NCBI GenBank assembly: GCA_023299965.1
Contig: JALZVN010000117.1
Span: forward strand, 1 to 12,688
Direction of reading: 5' to 3'
From: Saprospiraceae bacterium
GTDB taxonomy: Bacteria; Bacteroidota; Bacteroidia; Chitinophagales; Saprospiraceae
Length of the DNA stretch: 12,688 bases
The position numbers and the translations under genes were made by a program. Shown here one piece after another: positions 1 through 7,258 of the stretch (position 1 is the stretch's first letter; each line of letters starts with the position of its first letter). The notes beneath the pieces are model-generated. The model was not told where the DNA came from and ran no database searches. It saw nothing but the letters and a program-made list of their open reading frames with translations.

Positions 1-1
1 G

Positions 2-115
2 AGGTCAATACATGCGACAACTAGTTTTGCTGAATTCATTATGTATCGTACAAACATTGATGTAACGCAATATACAGAAATCGAAGAGAATGCGATTAAG
101 TTTTGGAGTCTCTAA
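2..115 (+). CDS. C-terminal fragment of an unrecognised protein (5' end outside window)
   Basis: A frame open from the left edge gives 37 residues ending ...EENAIKFWSL and a TAA stop at 113-115. The piece is rich in polar residues and has no membrane segment or cysteine. It is too short for me to recognise a family. It points the same way as the next gene and ends 97 bases before it. A weak hairpin (AAAAG at 116-120, CTTTT at 124-128) and a strong AT-rich palindrome (148-177) lie between the two. That this is a real gene end, rather than a chance open frame, is inference from the open frame to the edge and the two hairpins directly after the stop. Confidence 0.45.
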   Translation, partial: RSIHATTSFAEFIMYRTNIDVTQYTEIEENAIKFWSL

Positions 116-147
116 AAAAGGAGCTTTTGAATTGACATTTTTAAAAC

Positions 148-177
148 ATAATTTTGTAAAATGCTTTACAAAATTAT
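148..177. repeat. 13-bp perfect inverted repeat, 4-base loop
   Basis: Arms 148-160 and 165-177 are exact reverse complements around the loop ATGC. The stem holds only two G-C pairs and no T-run follows on the + strand, so it is not a textbook terminator. It sits 33 bases after the stop of the upstream fragment and 36 bases before the next ATG. It could end the upstream transcript, bind a dimeric regulator, or fold in the leader of the secreted-protein gene. Confidence 0.6.
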
Positions 178-212
178 TTGAGTATTGATAGCAAAGTTTA
201 ATCATAGAAATT

Positions 213-1658
213 ATGAGATATTTAATGACAATTGTTTGTAGTTTGATTTTTGGGAATTTAATTGGGCAATTGGATTTATATAATAATAGTGTGTTGTATG
301 TAGAACAGAATTCTTTGCTTTATGTAAAGGGGAGTTTTATAAATGGGCACGCTGAGTTTGAAAATAATGGTGAGTTTATGCTTGAAGGGAATCTGGAAAA
401 TGAGGTTGCTATCGAAGAAGAGGGTAGTGGGCTATTACGACTTGTTGGGTCTCAAAACCAATTGGTGAATCTTACTGGAGAATTCAAAACCTTTAATCTT
501 GAAATAGATAACATAAATGGAGCTACATTTGAAGGTGATCAAGATCTATCAGTATTTGGTGATCTAGATTTTGTGAATGGTAGATTTTGGACGAGAAATA
601 ATAATCTAATTAATTTCAAAGAAAATGCATTGTATTTTGGAGCTAGTGATGGCTCTTATATTGATGGACCTGCTATTAAGGAAGGGTATACTAGCTTTAG
701 ATATCCAATTGGAAAAGAAGGTAAATTGAGACCTTTAGAAGTTTTAGAGACTGGTTCTAATAATGGATATCAAGCGGAATATTTTGCAAATACACATCAA
801 ATTATGATGACGGATGAAAGTTTAGAAAGTGTTAGTGATTTAGAATACTGGAGTTTTGATAGTGTTTTTGGAACTACTGATCCTCAAATTTCATTAGTGT
901 CGTATGATGATAGTTTTGTAAATGAACCAGCTGATGATGTACAGATAGGATATACAGAAGGTTTTGATACGTGGACAAGAGTTAACTCATCTTTTGAGAT
1001 TCCAGAGCAACTATCTGGTGATTTGACTTCGATACAAGAAATACCAGCCTACGGATTCTTTACTTTTGCTTCGACCAATGGAAATACGTTTTTGCGAGAT
1101 GGTTTAATTGATTTCACTCTGGTTAAAGAAGGTTGTAATGTTCGTATTAATTGGGATGCAATAGAGAGAATAGGAAGAGTTAGTTCATATCATATAGAAA
1201 AAAGAGTAAGCCCAAGTAGAGAGTATGAAAGCGTAGCCTCTTTTACTGCAAATAATACTAGACTAATAGACGAGTATACTGTATTAGATCAAGATGTAGA
1301 AGACGGTGTTATTTATCATTATAGATTGGTAGTCATTTATAAGGATGGAACATTCTCCACTTCTGATGAACAATTGATAAAAGCGAATTGTGCTAAAATA
1401 TCCTTGGAGCTGTATCCAAATCCAGTTTTTACAGGAGGATTTTTAACACTGGTGGTTAATAGTGAAATTGAAAAGGATTTAGAGATCAGTATTGTTGACG
1501 TTTTGGGGAGAGTATTGCATTCTCAAATTTTTGAAGTGCAAATAGGGAGAAATAGTTTTGAATTAGCTAATACGATTCACTATGGTGCTGCAGAATATTT
1601 TATATGGACTCCAGAAGAGGAAAATATTCCAACCATAAAATTTCAAGTAATACGATAA
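213..1658 (+). CDS. Secreted protein with type IX secretion C-terminal sorting domain
   Basis: Predicted exported cargo of the Bacteroidota type IX secretion system, 481 residues. Residues 1-19 look like a Sec signal peptide (hydrophobic core MTIVCSLIFGNLIG, likely cleavage after Gln19). Residues 20-290 are beta-rich and full of Asn, Gly and aromatic residues. They include FRYPIGKEGKLRPLEV (162-177), a motif type common in Bacteroidota surface proteins. Residues about 300-390 resemble a fibronectin type III fold (INWDA, YHIEKR, YHYRLVVIYKDG). The tail from 400 starts LYPNP and continues with VDVLGRVLH (429-437), the pattern of a type A sorting domain that is cleaved when the protein is attached or released at the cell surface. 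No catalytic domain is visible, so the role may be structural or adhesive. The ATG at 213 gives a well-formed signal peptide. The gene ends before a strong terminator. Confidence 0.88.
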   Translation: MRYLMTIVCSLIFGNLIGQLDLYNNSVLYVEQNSLLYVKGSFINGHAEFENNGEFMLEGNLENEVAIEEEGSGLLRLVGSQNQLVNLTGEFKTFNLEIDNINGATFEGDQDLSVFGDLDFVNGRFWTRNNNLINFKENALYFGASDGSYIDGPAIKEGYTSFRYPIGKEGKLRPLEVLETGSNNGYQAEYFANTHQIMMTDESLESVSDLEYWSFDSVFGTTDPQISLVSYDDSFVNEPADDVQIGYTEGFDTWTRVNSSFEIPEQLSGDLTSIQEIPAYGFFTFASTNGNTFLRDGLIDFTLVKEGCNVRINWDAIERIGRVSSYHIEKRVSPSREYESVASFTANNTRLIDEYTVLDQDVEDGVIYHYRLVVIYKDGTFSTSDEQLIKANCAKISLELYPNPVFTGGFLTLVVNSEIEKDLEISIVDVLGRVLHSQIFEVQIGRNSFELANTIHYGAAEYFIWTPEEENIPTIKFQVIR

Positions 1659-1687
1659 ACTAGGTACGAGTACTGTATGATTATTAA

Positions 1688-1725
1688 AAAAAAGCCCTGA
1701 GAGAAATTTCTCTCAGGGCTTTTTT
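1688..1725. terminator. Bidirectional intrinsic terminator
   Basis: A perfect 19-bp inverted repeat (1688-1706 and 1707-1725) has the GC-rich core GCCCTGAGAG flanked by A-run and T-run on both strands. It lies 29 bases after the stop of the secreted-protein gene and 46 bases beyond the stop of the converging DUF547 lipoprotein gene, so it can end both transcripts. Confidence 0.92.
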
Positions 1726-1771
1726 AGTTAAAATCTCAATACAATTGAAATATATTATTGATTATTATGTT

Positions 1772-3052
1772 CTATTTGCCGTTTAAAGACCAGTCGTATT
1801 CTTGGAATTTAATTGGTCCATTTACTTTAGTATTTGAATACTTATTGATAAATGCTTTCACATCGCCGAAGTCTTCTCCGTACCATTCGAAGATTTTAGA
1901 GATAGTAGCTCCACCTGAAGAAATGTCGTTATAATTTGAGTTGTTCACAAATGCTGTAGTCATTTTCGTAAAGTCACTTTCAAGGTTGTTTGGCAACCAA
2001 GCCTTGTTCATCAAAGTTGGGCAAGATTTAGCTGCACAGTTTACTGCGAAGTGAATTCTTGGTTCATTAAATTGAGGACGGATGATATCGTTTTCAATAT
2101 TATTTAATGAATATGTTTTTGATCCAAGCTTTATCCACTTCTTATCCCATGGCTTACCACCTTCCAAGTCTGTAATCTTAGCTACAGGATAATTATCTAC
2201 GATTAATTTTATCGTGTTAGCGTTATATGCGTTGATCCAATAAGCTAACTTCTCATTTCTTGACCAGCTATCTTTTACAGGATTGGCGCTAAGATTAGCT
2301 ATGTATGCATCTAGTTTTGATATGTCAGATTTAAGACCAGAATAGCTAACATTTCCAGAGCTACTTACATGTTTTCTAAGTAAGGCATCAAATGCTTTAT
2401 GATCAACACCCATCAACTTGTCCGCCATTTCTTTTTTAGGCATCACGTCATCTTTCTTATCCATGACCTTATCCTTCATAGTAGACGCAGTAGCTGTTGT
2501 TTTGGAAACAGAAGGTTGAGAAGCTGCTGGACGAGAGGTAGTCTGCTTTGCTTTGTCTGCCATAGAAGATTCAGCTCTTTTTGCCTTATCCTTCATGTTT
2601 CCTGCTTTGTCCATGACTTTGTTGCCGGCGTTTTTCATTTTATCTCCTGCATGAGAAACTTTATCTTTCATGCCAGATGCTTTATCTGCCATTTTGGTTC
2701 CCATACTTTTTGCTTTATCTGCCATTGTAGTACCAGCATCCGCCATCTTATCTCCAGCGTCCATAGCTTTGTCCGCCATTTTATCTGCCTCATCTGTCAT
2801 GCTATCACCAGCCTTCTTCATTCCATCAGCCATGTCGCCTCCTGCGTCCTTGACCATGTTACCAGCCTCCTGCGCCATATCTCCAGCGCCCTTTGCCATT
2901 TCTTTAGTTTTGTTTCCTAGATTTTTGGCAGCGTTTGTTATTGCATTGTCAGTGCCATCTGCACTTGCACTACCTCCACAGCTAAACATCAGGGCGCTAG
3001 CGGGGATAAGCATTAATAGGCTTGTCTTTCTTATTAAATTCTTTAATTGCAT
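1772..3052 (-). CDS. Lipoprotein with LEA-like 11-residue repeats and a DUF547 domain
   Basis: 426 residues in four parts. Residues 1-25 are a lipoprotein signal with lipobox LMFSC, so Cys25 should be acylated and the protein anchored in a membrane facing the periplasm or outside. Residues 59-168 form ten consecutive 11-residue repeats rich in Ala, Lys, Asp, Met and Gly (typical unit MADKAKSMGTK). This is the periodicity of group 3 LEA proteins. Residues 169-212 are a Ser/Thr/Ala linker followed by charged KDK and DKK segments. Residues about 215-405 are a DUF547 domain, marked by YWINAYNA (271-278) and IHFAVNCAAKSCPTL (333-347). The function of DUF547 is not established. The conserved Asn, His and two Cys look like an active or binding site, but that is inference. 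The ATG at 3052 is required for the lipoprotein signal. The gene is transcribed alone and converges on the upstream secreted-protein gene. Confidence 0.9.
   Translation of the reverse strand: MQLKNLIRKTSLLMLIPASALMFSCGGSASADGTDNAITNAAKNLGNKTKEMAKGAGDMAQEAGNMVKDAGGDMADGMKKAGDSMTDEADKMADKAMDAGDKMADAGTTMADKAKSMGTKMADKASGMKDKVSHAGDKMKNAGNKVMDKAGNMKDKAKRAESSMADKAKQTTSRPAASQPSVSKTTATASTMKDKVMDKKDDVMPKKEMADKLMGVDHKAFDALLRKHVSSSGNVSYSGLKSDISKLDAYIANLSANPVKDSWSRNEKLAYWINAYNANTIKLIVDNYPVAKITDLEGGKPWDKKWIKLGSKTYSLNNIENDIIRPQFNEPRIHFAVNCAAKSCPTLMNKAWLPNNLESDFTKMTTAFVNNSNYNDISSGGATISKIFEWYGEDFGDVKAFINKYSNTKVNGPIKFQEYDWSLNGK
2549..2878 (-). repeat. Ten 11-residue (33-bp) degenerate coding repeats
   Basis: This is the part of the DUF547 lipoprotein gene coding for residues 59-168. 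Cut every 11 residues, the segments line up without a gap, most with Lys or Ala at the end and MADK or similar at a recurring place. Examples are MADKAMDAGDK (92-102), MADAGTTMADK (103-113) and AKSMGTKMADK (114-124). The DNA copies are diverged, so this is an old protein-level repeat rather than a recent tandem expansion. Such 11-residue patterns form extended amphipathic helices in LEA proteins. Confidence 0.75.
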
Positions 3053-3204
3053 GGTTTTGTCTTTTAAATTGTACTTTTTTATTTGCGTATGTATGTAATA
3101 ACCCCTATGTAAATAGATTGGTTGTTAAATCTATAAGAATATTTTATTGAACTGATTGCCATTCTGGAGAATCAATAAAATATGAAATGATTTTTTTGGA
3201 CAAG

Positions 3205-3325
3205 GGATAGGAATGAGATAGAGATAGCGTGGATTGGTGCTATAGCCTCTGGAGTGCGGAGCACCGAGGCGAATGCCGAGTCATGGATAGCGCGGTCCCG
3301 ATCTTAATCGGGATGGCCCCGCATC
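3205..3325. repeat. GC-rich structured intergenic block, possible dispersed repeat
   Basis: The 309 bases between the DUF547 lipoprotein gene and purB hold no credible gene. Bases 3053-3204 are plain AT-rich upstream sequence with no promoter I can defend. From about 3205 the composition changes: 45 of 70 bases in 3251-3320 are G or C. Visible structures are the palindrome GCTATAGC (3239-3246), the pairs GCCTC 3245-3249 with GAGGC 3266-3270, GGTGCT 3236-3241 with AGCACC 3260-3265, and the hairpin TCCCGAT 3296-3302 with ATCGGGA 3307-3313. GATAGCGTGG (3223-3232) recurs as GATAGCGCGG (3286-3295). No T-run follows the hairpins on either strand, so it is not a simple terminator. A REP-like dispersed element or a folded RNA are both possible. 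I have only this one copy to judge by. Confidence 0.55.
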
Positions 3326-3328
3326 TAT

Positions 3329-3364
3329 ATTGCTCTATTCTTATTTATTGCTCTATTCTTATTA
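3329..3364. repeat. 18-bp tandem duplication reaching into the purB stop codon
   Basis: Two adjacent copies of an 18-base unit beginning ATTGCTCTATTC (3329-3346 and 3347-3364) differ only at the last base. The second copy contains the purB stop codon (3362-3364 on the minus strand), so the duplication begins exactly at the gene end and runs into the GC-rich block. It probably arose by slippage or by an event at the edge of that block. Confidence 0.85.
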
Positions 3365-4696
3365 AACGATACCGATATAATTCTGTGGATTGATCTTTTT
3401 GAGTTCCTCTTTTATTTCAGGGCTTACTTCTAATTCGTCGATGAATCGATGCATCACTTCTTGATTGATTTCGTCATTACCGCGTGTCAGTGCTTTCAAT
3501 GTTTCATATGGATTTGGATAACCTTCTCTTCTCAATATATTTTGAATCGCCTCCGCGACTACCATCCAATTGGCCTCTAAGTCTTCGGCGATTTTTGCCT
3601 CATTGACCTTTAGTTTGGAGAAGCCTTTGAGAATAGACTTAAAAGCGATGAGGGTGTGTGCAAATGGCATTCCTACATTACGCAGCACTGTACTATCTGT
3701 CAAGTCCCGCTGTAGACGAGAGACTGGAAGTTTGCTAGCCAAGTGACTCAGTAACGCATTGGAGATGCCTAGATTACCTTCTGCGTTTTCGAAATCAATC
3801 GGATTGACCTTATGCGGCATTGCGGAGGAACCAACTTCCCCTGCAATGACTTTCTGTTTGAAATACTCCATAGATACATATGTCCATATATCTCTGCACA
3901 TGTCAATGAGAATAGTGTTGATACGCATAAGGTTGTGAAATATGGACGCCATGTTGTCATAATGCTCAATTTGCGTAGTTGTTTGCTGTCGCTGGAGACC
4001 TAGATACTCACTCGTGAACTCATCTGCAAACTTCTTCCATTCAATATTTGGATAGGTAACTTGATGGGCATTAAAATTTCCGGTTGCACCGCCGAATTTG
4101 GCAGTATGCGCTGCTCCTTCCAATAGCTTTACTTGGTTTTGTATTCTCTCATAAAAGACCTTAAATTCTTTTCCTAAACGTGTAGGAGAGGCAGGTTGTC
4201 CATGGGTCTTAGCCAGCATGGAGATACCAGTCCAGTCCTGGATGTTAGTAAACAGTATGTTGAGGAGATCCTTGATGCCTGGCAAATAGACTTGTTCTAG
4301 GGCATTTTTCAGTAAAAGAGGGGTGGCAGTGTTATTTATGTCTTGCGAAGTGAGTGCGAGATGGATAAATTCTTTGTACTCTGCTATTCCTAGGTCCTCA
4401 AATTTCTGCTTTAGAAAGTATTCTACTGCTTTGACGTCATGATTGGTCGTTTTTTCGATAGTTTTGATGCTTTGCGCATCTTCTAGCGAAAATTGCTCAA
4501 AAACTTCGTTTAGAGCGTCTATTTTAGCTTTTTCGAAATTCTCCAGTTTAGGTAAAGGCCACTGGCACAAGGCTATAAAGTATTGTATCTCGACAAAGAC
4601 TCTATACTTGATTAGTGCATATTCGGAGAAATAATCTGCCAGTTCTTCAGTTTTATTTGCGTAACGACCATCAATCGGTGAAATAGCTTTGAGCAT
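3362..4696 (-). CDS. purB: Adenylosuccinate lyase
   Basis: PurB catalyses two fumarate-releasing steps in the cytoplasm: SAICAR to AICAR in purine synthesis, and adenylosuccinate to AMP. The 444-residue protein is near the length of the E. coli type (456) and matches it along its whole length. It belongs to the fumarase/aspartase superfamily. Visible markers are SPIDGRY (6-12), TSQDINN (116-122), KTHGQPASPT with the likely catalytic His165 (163-172), and the superfamily signature GSSAMPHKVNP (289-299), whose serine is the catalytic base. SKLPVSRLQRDLTDS (321-335) is also strongly conserved. The ATG at 4696 gives the expected N-terminus MLKAISPIDG. It is divergent from the 4818 gene and appears to be transcribed alone from a Bacteroidota promoter at 4775-4782. 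Nothing is missing or unusual except the repeat touching its stop codon. Confidence 0.97.
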   Translation of the reverse strand: MLKAISPIDGRYANKTEELADYFSEYALIKYRVFVEIQYFIALCQWPLPKLENFEKAKIDALNEVFEQFSLEDAQSIKTIEKTTNHDVKAVEYFLKQKFEDLGIAEYKEFIHLALTSQDINNTATPLLLKNALEQVYLPGIKDLLNILFTNIQDWTGISMLAKTHGQPASPTRLGKEFKVFYERIQNQVKLLEGAAHTAKFGGATGNFNAHQVTYPNIEWKKFADEFTSEYLGLQRQQTTTQIEHYDNMASIFHNLMRINTILIDMCRDIWTYVSMEYFKQKVIAGEVGSSAMPHKVNPIDFENAEGNLGISNALLSHLASKLPVSRLQRDLTDSTVLRNVGMPFAHTLIAFKSILKGFSKLKVNEAKIAEDLEANWMVVAEAIQNILRREGYPNPYETLKALTRGNDEINQEVMHRFIDELEVSPEIKEELKKINPQNYIGIV

Positions 4697-4774
4697 AAAA
4701 TCAATTTTGAGTAATATTGCGTAAAATTAAAGTGACCATCCTTAGTTTTCAAGGTAAACTTCTAAATGATGGCG

Positions 4775-4782
4775 CAAAAGTA
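4775..4782 (-). promoter_or_regulatory. Bacteroidota-type -7 box for purB
   Basis: The minus strand reads TACTTTTG followed by C, an exact match to the Bacteroidota -7 consensus TAnnTTTG. The expected transcript start is close to 4768-4770, giving a leader of about 70 bases before the purB ATG. The -33 element (TTTG) is poor: only AT-rich sequence is present near the expected spacing. The upstream edge of this promoter reaches the start of the divergent gene at 4818. Confidence 0.65.
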
Positions 4783-4817
4783 TAGATAAATACGGGTATT
4801 AATAAATCCTAATAGAT

Positions 4818-6503
4818 TTGAATAAATTCTTTTTACAAATAGTAATCATCCTAAGTCTTTCCGTAATGGTTATTTCTGGGCTACTGGCTCAAGTAACAAT
4901 AGAGGGCACTGTAAGCAATGTACAGCAAAAAAATGTCTTGGTGAGTGTGTATAGCGAAGGTTCGCATCAACTTGTACCCGTGGGGGGAGACGGAAGGTTT
5001 GTAGCGCAACTTCCGAGATTTGAAGAATGCTTGATCTCAATATATAGCGCCAATACCCAAGCCAAAACCTATAGTGTAAATACAGATATGGTGGCTACGG
5101 AGCCGATCAAGCTCTTTGTGACCTTGTCTGGTGAAAAGCCTACTAAGAACAACATTCAAATCAATGGACCGGAGAATCGCTATGTCACGGATGGATATGC
5201 CTATAAGACCGAAAAATTTAATCTAGATAATGTCAAGGACAAGGCGAAGTTTGCTTCATTGATGTCTGAATTGAATACCAATCTGCGTGATTTCTATATA
5301 AAAAAAATATTGCCTAAAGAGCAGATCGGTATCACAACCAATACCAATGAAGTAGCAATTAGGAAAAGTGAGCATAAACTGGGGCAAGAAATATTTGAAC
5401 TACTTAATAAAAAACGTGCTCAGGAAGCATTCTTGAAGAGCGTAAATAACGACTATAAACAAGATAACAGTGAAGGGGTGGATCGATGTCAACTGGAATA
5501 CAAGTTACTTAAAGCAGAAGCGACATTTGCAAAGACAAGTTTTGTGTTAGCACAGAGAACTTTTGAAAAGGAGAAGGTAATGGTGCGTCGGATGGAAAAT
5601 AATAATAGAACTGCGAATACTAGAAAGTTGCTGGATGCTGAGAAAAAGATGAAGCAACTAGAAAAAGAAAAAGATATCGCGGTGATAACCTTGATCAATA
5701 AACAAGCGGATTGCTGGGAGATCGATGCACAAGCTAAACTCGATGCTGAGATAGCAAAAGGAGATGCTGCTGATATGGCTTTAATCAAGACTAAACGTCT
5801 CGACATCAATAATGTGCGTATGACCAGTCGACTGCAAAATGCTAAGAAATTGTATAAGCAACATAATTTGCTGGCCAATGATCTGACAGGTAGAGATAGG
5901 GTAGTGCAACTTGCAAATGCCCAAAAGTATATCTCTCAACAAGAGGATATCAAATTGTTTCAAGCAGAGAACAATCTGCAGAAGTGGAAGATAAAAAATG
6001 AAAAAGAGAAACGCTTTAATAAGCAAGTAGAATTGGCGGAGAAGGCTTTTTTGGAGCAAAGAGAATGGGCTTTCCAAGCTGAGATGGCTTACTTAGAGCA
6101 TATGTGGCATTTGCGAGAAGTGCCAACGGTGAATGGTGTATTAGATGATGTGTTTACTAGACAAAATGAACTATTGGAAGTAGTGCATTCTGAAAGACCA
6201 GAACTACTACTAGCTGAAGAGCCAAAAGAAGAAACACGCACAGATGCAGAGTTGTTAGCTAATATAAGAATAGAAAGCAATACAAGAGATGATTCGCGGA
6301 CTAAAAAACTTACCTTTAAGCAAGATTATTATGAGATAATCGAAAAAGGGAACAAAAGAGAATATTTGAAAAATGGGGTTCCTATAAGTAAGCTGACTTA
6401 TGAGTTCGAGACGAAGCGTAAGTTTGGAGAAATTCTCGAAAATGTAAGAGAAGAAGAAAGACGCAAACGCCTTTGGGATTTATTTAAAAAGAGAATACAA
6501 TAA
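4818..6503 (+). CDS. Exported coiled-coil protein of unknown function
   Basis: I do not recognise this 561-residue protein. Residues 1-25 form a signal peptide (core FLQIVIILSLSVMVISGLLA, likely cleavage after Gln25). Residues 26-105 look like a small beta domain (VTIEGTVSN, VLVSVYSEG, DGRFVAQLP), resembling the carboxypeptidase-regulatory-like or Ig-like folds of Bacteroidota exported proteins. Residues about 185-430 are almost entirely charged helix and probably coiled coil. The tail is basic (EERRKRLWDLFKKR, 546-559). No sorting domain and no lipobox are visible, so it is probably periplasmic. The start is TTG: an in-frame stop lies at 4803-4805 with no ATG between, and the next ATG (residue 17) would destroy the signal peptide. 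It overlaps bshB1 by one base (TAATG) and so is probably co-transcribed and translationally coupled with it. Confidence 0.8.
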   Translation: MNKFFLQIVIILSLSVMVISGLLAQVTIEGTVSNVQQKNVLVSVYSEGSHQLVPVGGDGRFVAQLPRFEECLISIYSANTQAKTYSVNTDMVATEPIKLFVTLSGEKPTKNNIQINGPENRYVTDGYAYKTEKFNLDNVKDKAKFASLMSELNTNLRDFYIKKILPKEQIGITTNTNEVAIRKSEHKLGQEIFELLNKKRAQEAFLKSVNNDYKQDNSEGVDRCQLEYKLLKAEATFAKTSFVLAQRTFEKEKVMVRRMENNNRTANTRKLLDAEKKMKQLEKEKDIAVITLINKQADCWEIDAQAKLDAEIAKGDAADMALIKTKRLDINNVRMTSRLQNAKKLYKQHNLLANDLTGRDRVVQLANAQKYISQQEDIKLFQAENNLQKWKIKNEKEKRFNKQVELAEKAFLEQREWAFQAEMAYLEHMWHLREVPTVNGVLDDVFTRQNELLEVVHSERPELLLAEEPKEETRTDAELLANIRIESNTRDDSRTKKLTFKQDYYEIIEKGNKREYLKNGVPISKLTYEFETKRKFGEILENVREEERRKRLWDLFKKRIQ

Positions 6504-7234
6504 TGAAAATAGATATACTAGCGATTGGAGCGCATCCTGATGACATAGAATTGAGCTGTGTAGGTACTTTGCTCAAACATATTGATATGGGGCACAAAGT
6601 AGGCTTGCTGGATTTGACGAAGGGAGAACTCGGTTCACGAGGTACTGCTAAACTTCGTTTGCAAGAAGCTGAAGCGGCTCGGAAACTTATCAAAGCGAAG
6701 GTTCGAGAAAATGTAGGTTTGAAAGATGGTTTTTTTGATATGGAAAAGAGCATCATGAAAATCATTCCATATATTCGTAAATATCAACCAGAGATCGTAT
6801 TAGCTAATGCTATTAGTGATAGACATCCTGATCATGGTCGAGCTGCCGAATTGGTCAGTAGAGCTTGTTTTTTATCGGGTCTAATGCGCATCAAAACCAA
6901 GTATAAAAAAGAGAAGAAGGCTCAGACCCATTGGCGTCCCAAACAAGTATTTCACTATATTCAAGATCGTTTCTATGAGCCTGACTTTGTGGTTGATATT
7001 ACCCCTTATATGGAGCGTAAAATAAAGATAGTACAAGCGTATGGATCACAGTTTTACAATCCTGACTTGAAGAAATATAAAAATGAGGCCAAGACACCAA
7101 TATCTGGTAAAGATTTCTTGGATGGTTTGTATGCAAAGGCTAATGTTTGCGGTCGTAATATAGGCGTGCCTTATGCGGAAGGCTTTACCTTAGATCGAAC
7201 CTTAGGGGTAGAATCATTATTTGATATTGTATAG
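6503..7234 (+). CDS. bshB1: Bacillithiol biosynthesis deacetylase BshB1
   Basis: A zinc-dependent deacetylase of the PIG-L/LmbE family. It removes acetyl from GlcNAc-malate, the second step of bacillithiol synthesis; bacillithiol is the low-molecular-weight thiol of many Firmicutes and Bacteroidota. At 243 residues it has the usual family length. The AHPDD motif (10-14) supplies zinc ligands His11 and Asp14 and the likely general base Asp13. DRHPDHGRA (106-114) supplies His111 as third ligand and His108 at the active site. The segments LTKGELGSRG (38-47) and YAEGF (224-228) also fit BshB1. The closely related mycothiol and LmbE-type deacetylases are alternatives, but context-free similarity favours BshB1. 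bshA and bshC are not in this window. The ATG overlaps the previous stop codon, which argues for coupling with the exported coiled-coil gene. Confidence 0.9.
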   Translation: MKIDILAIGAHPDDIELSCVGTLLKHIDMGHKVGLLDLTKGELGSRGTAKLRLQEAEAARKLIKAKVRENVGLKDGFFDMEKSIMKIIPYIRKYQPEIVLANAISDRHPDHGRAAELVSRACFLSGLMRIKTKYKKEKKAQTHWRPKQVFHYIQDRFYEPDFVVDITPYMERKIKIVQAYGSQFYNPDLKKYKNEAKTPISGKDFLDGLYAKANVCGRNIGVPYAEGFTLDRTLGVESLFDIV

Positions 7235-7258
7235 TAACTGATCATAGGACATATTGGA

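Noticed and set aside
2399..3098. Two long plus-strand open frames opposite the DUF547 lipoprotein gene, one Cys/His/Phe-rich (173 residues) and one Ala/Ser/Pro-rich (142 residues).
   Set aside because: They mirror the repetitive AADKM-type codons of the real gene on the other strand. Their biased composition, lack of motifs and the strong evidence for the minus-strand lipoprotein mark them as shadows.
4743..4750. TAGTTTTC as a possible -7 box for the 4818 operon.
   Set aside because: One base off consensus, with an ATTG 23 bases upstream. Plausible, but too weak to list as a feature in sequence this rich in T.
4813..4820. TAGATTTG, an exact match to the Bacteroidota -7 consensus at the start of the exported coiled-coil gene.
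   Set aside because: It overlaps the TTG start itself, which would place the transcript start inside the signal peptide coding region, and no -33 TTTG is present at suitable distance. Treated as chance in AT-rich DNA.
5489..6077. Minus-strand open frames opposite the exported coiled-coil gene.
   Set aside because: Ser/Phe/Leu-rich reverse reading of a Lys/Glu-rich coiled coil, with no motifs or promoter. Shadow frames.
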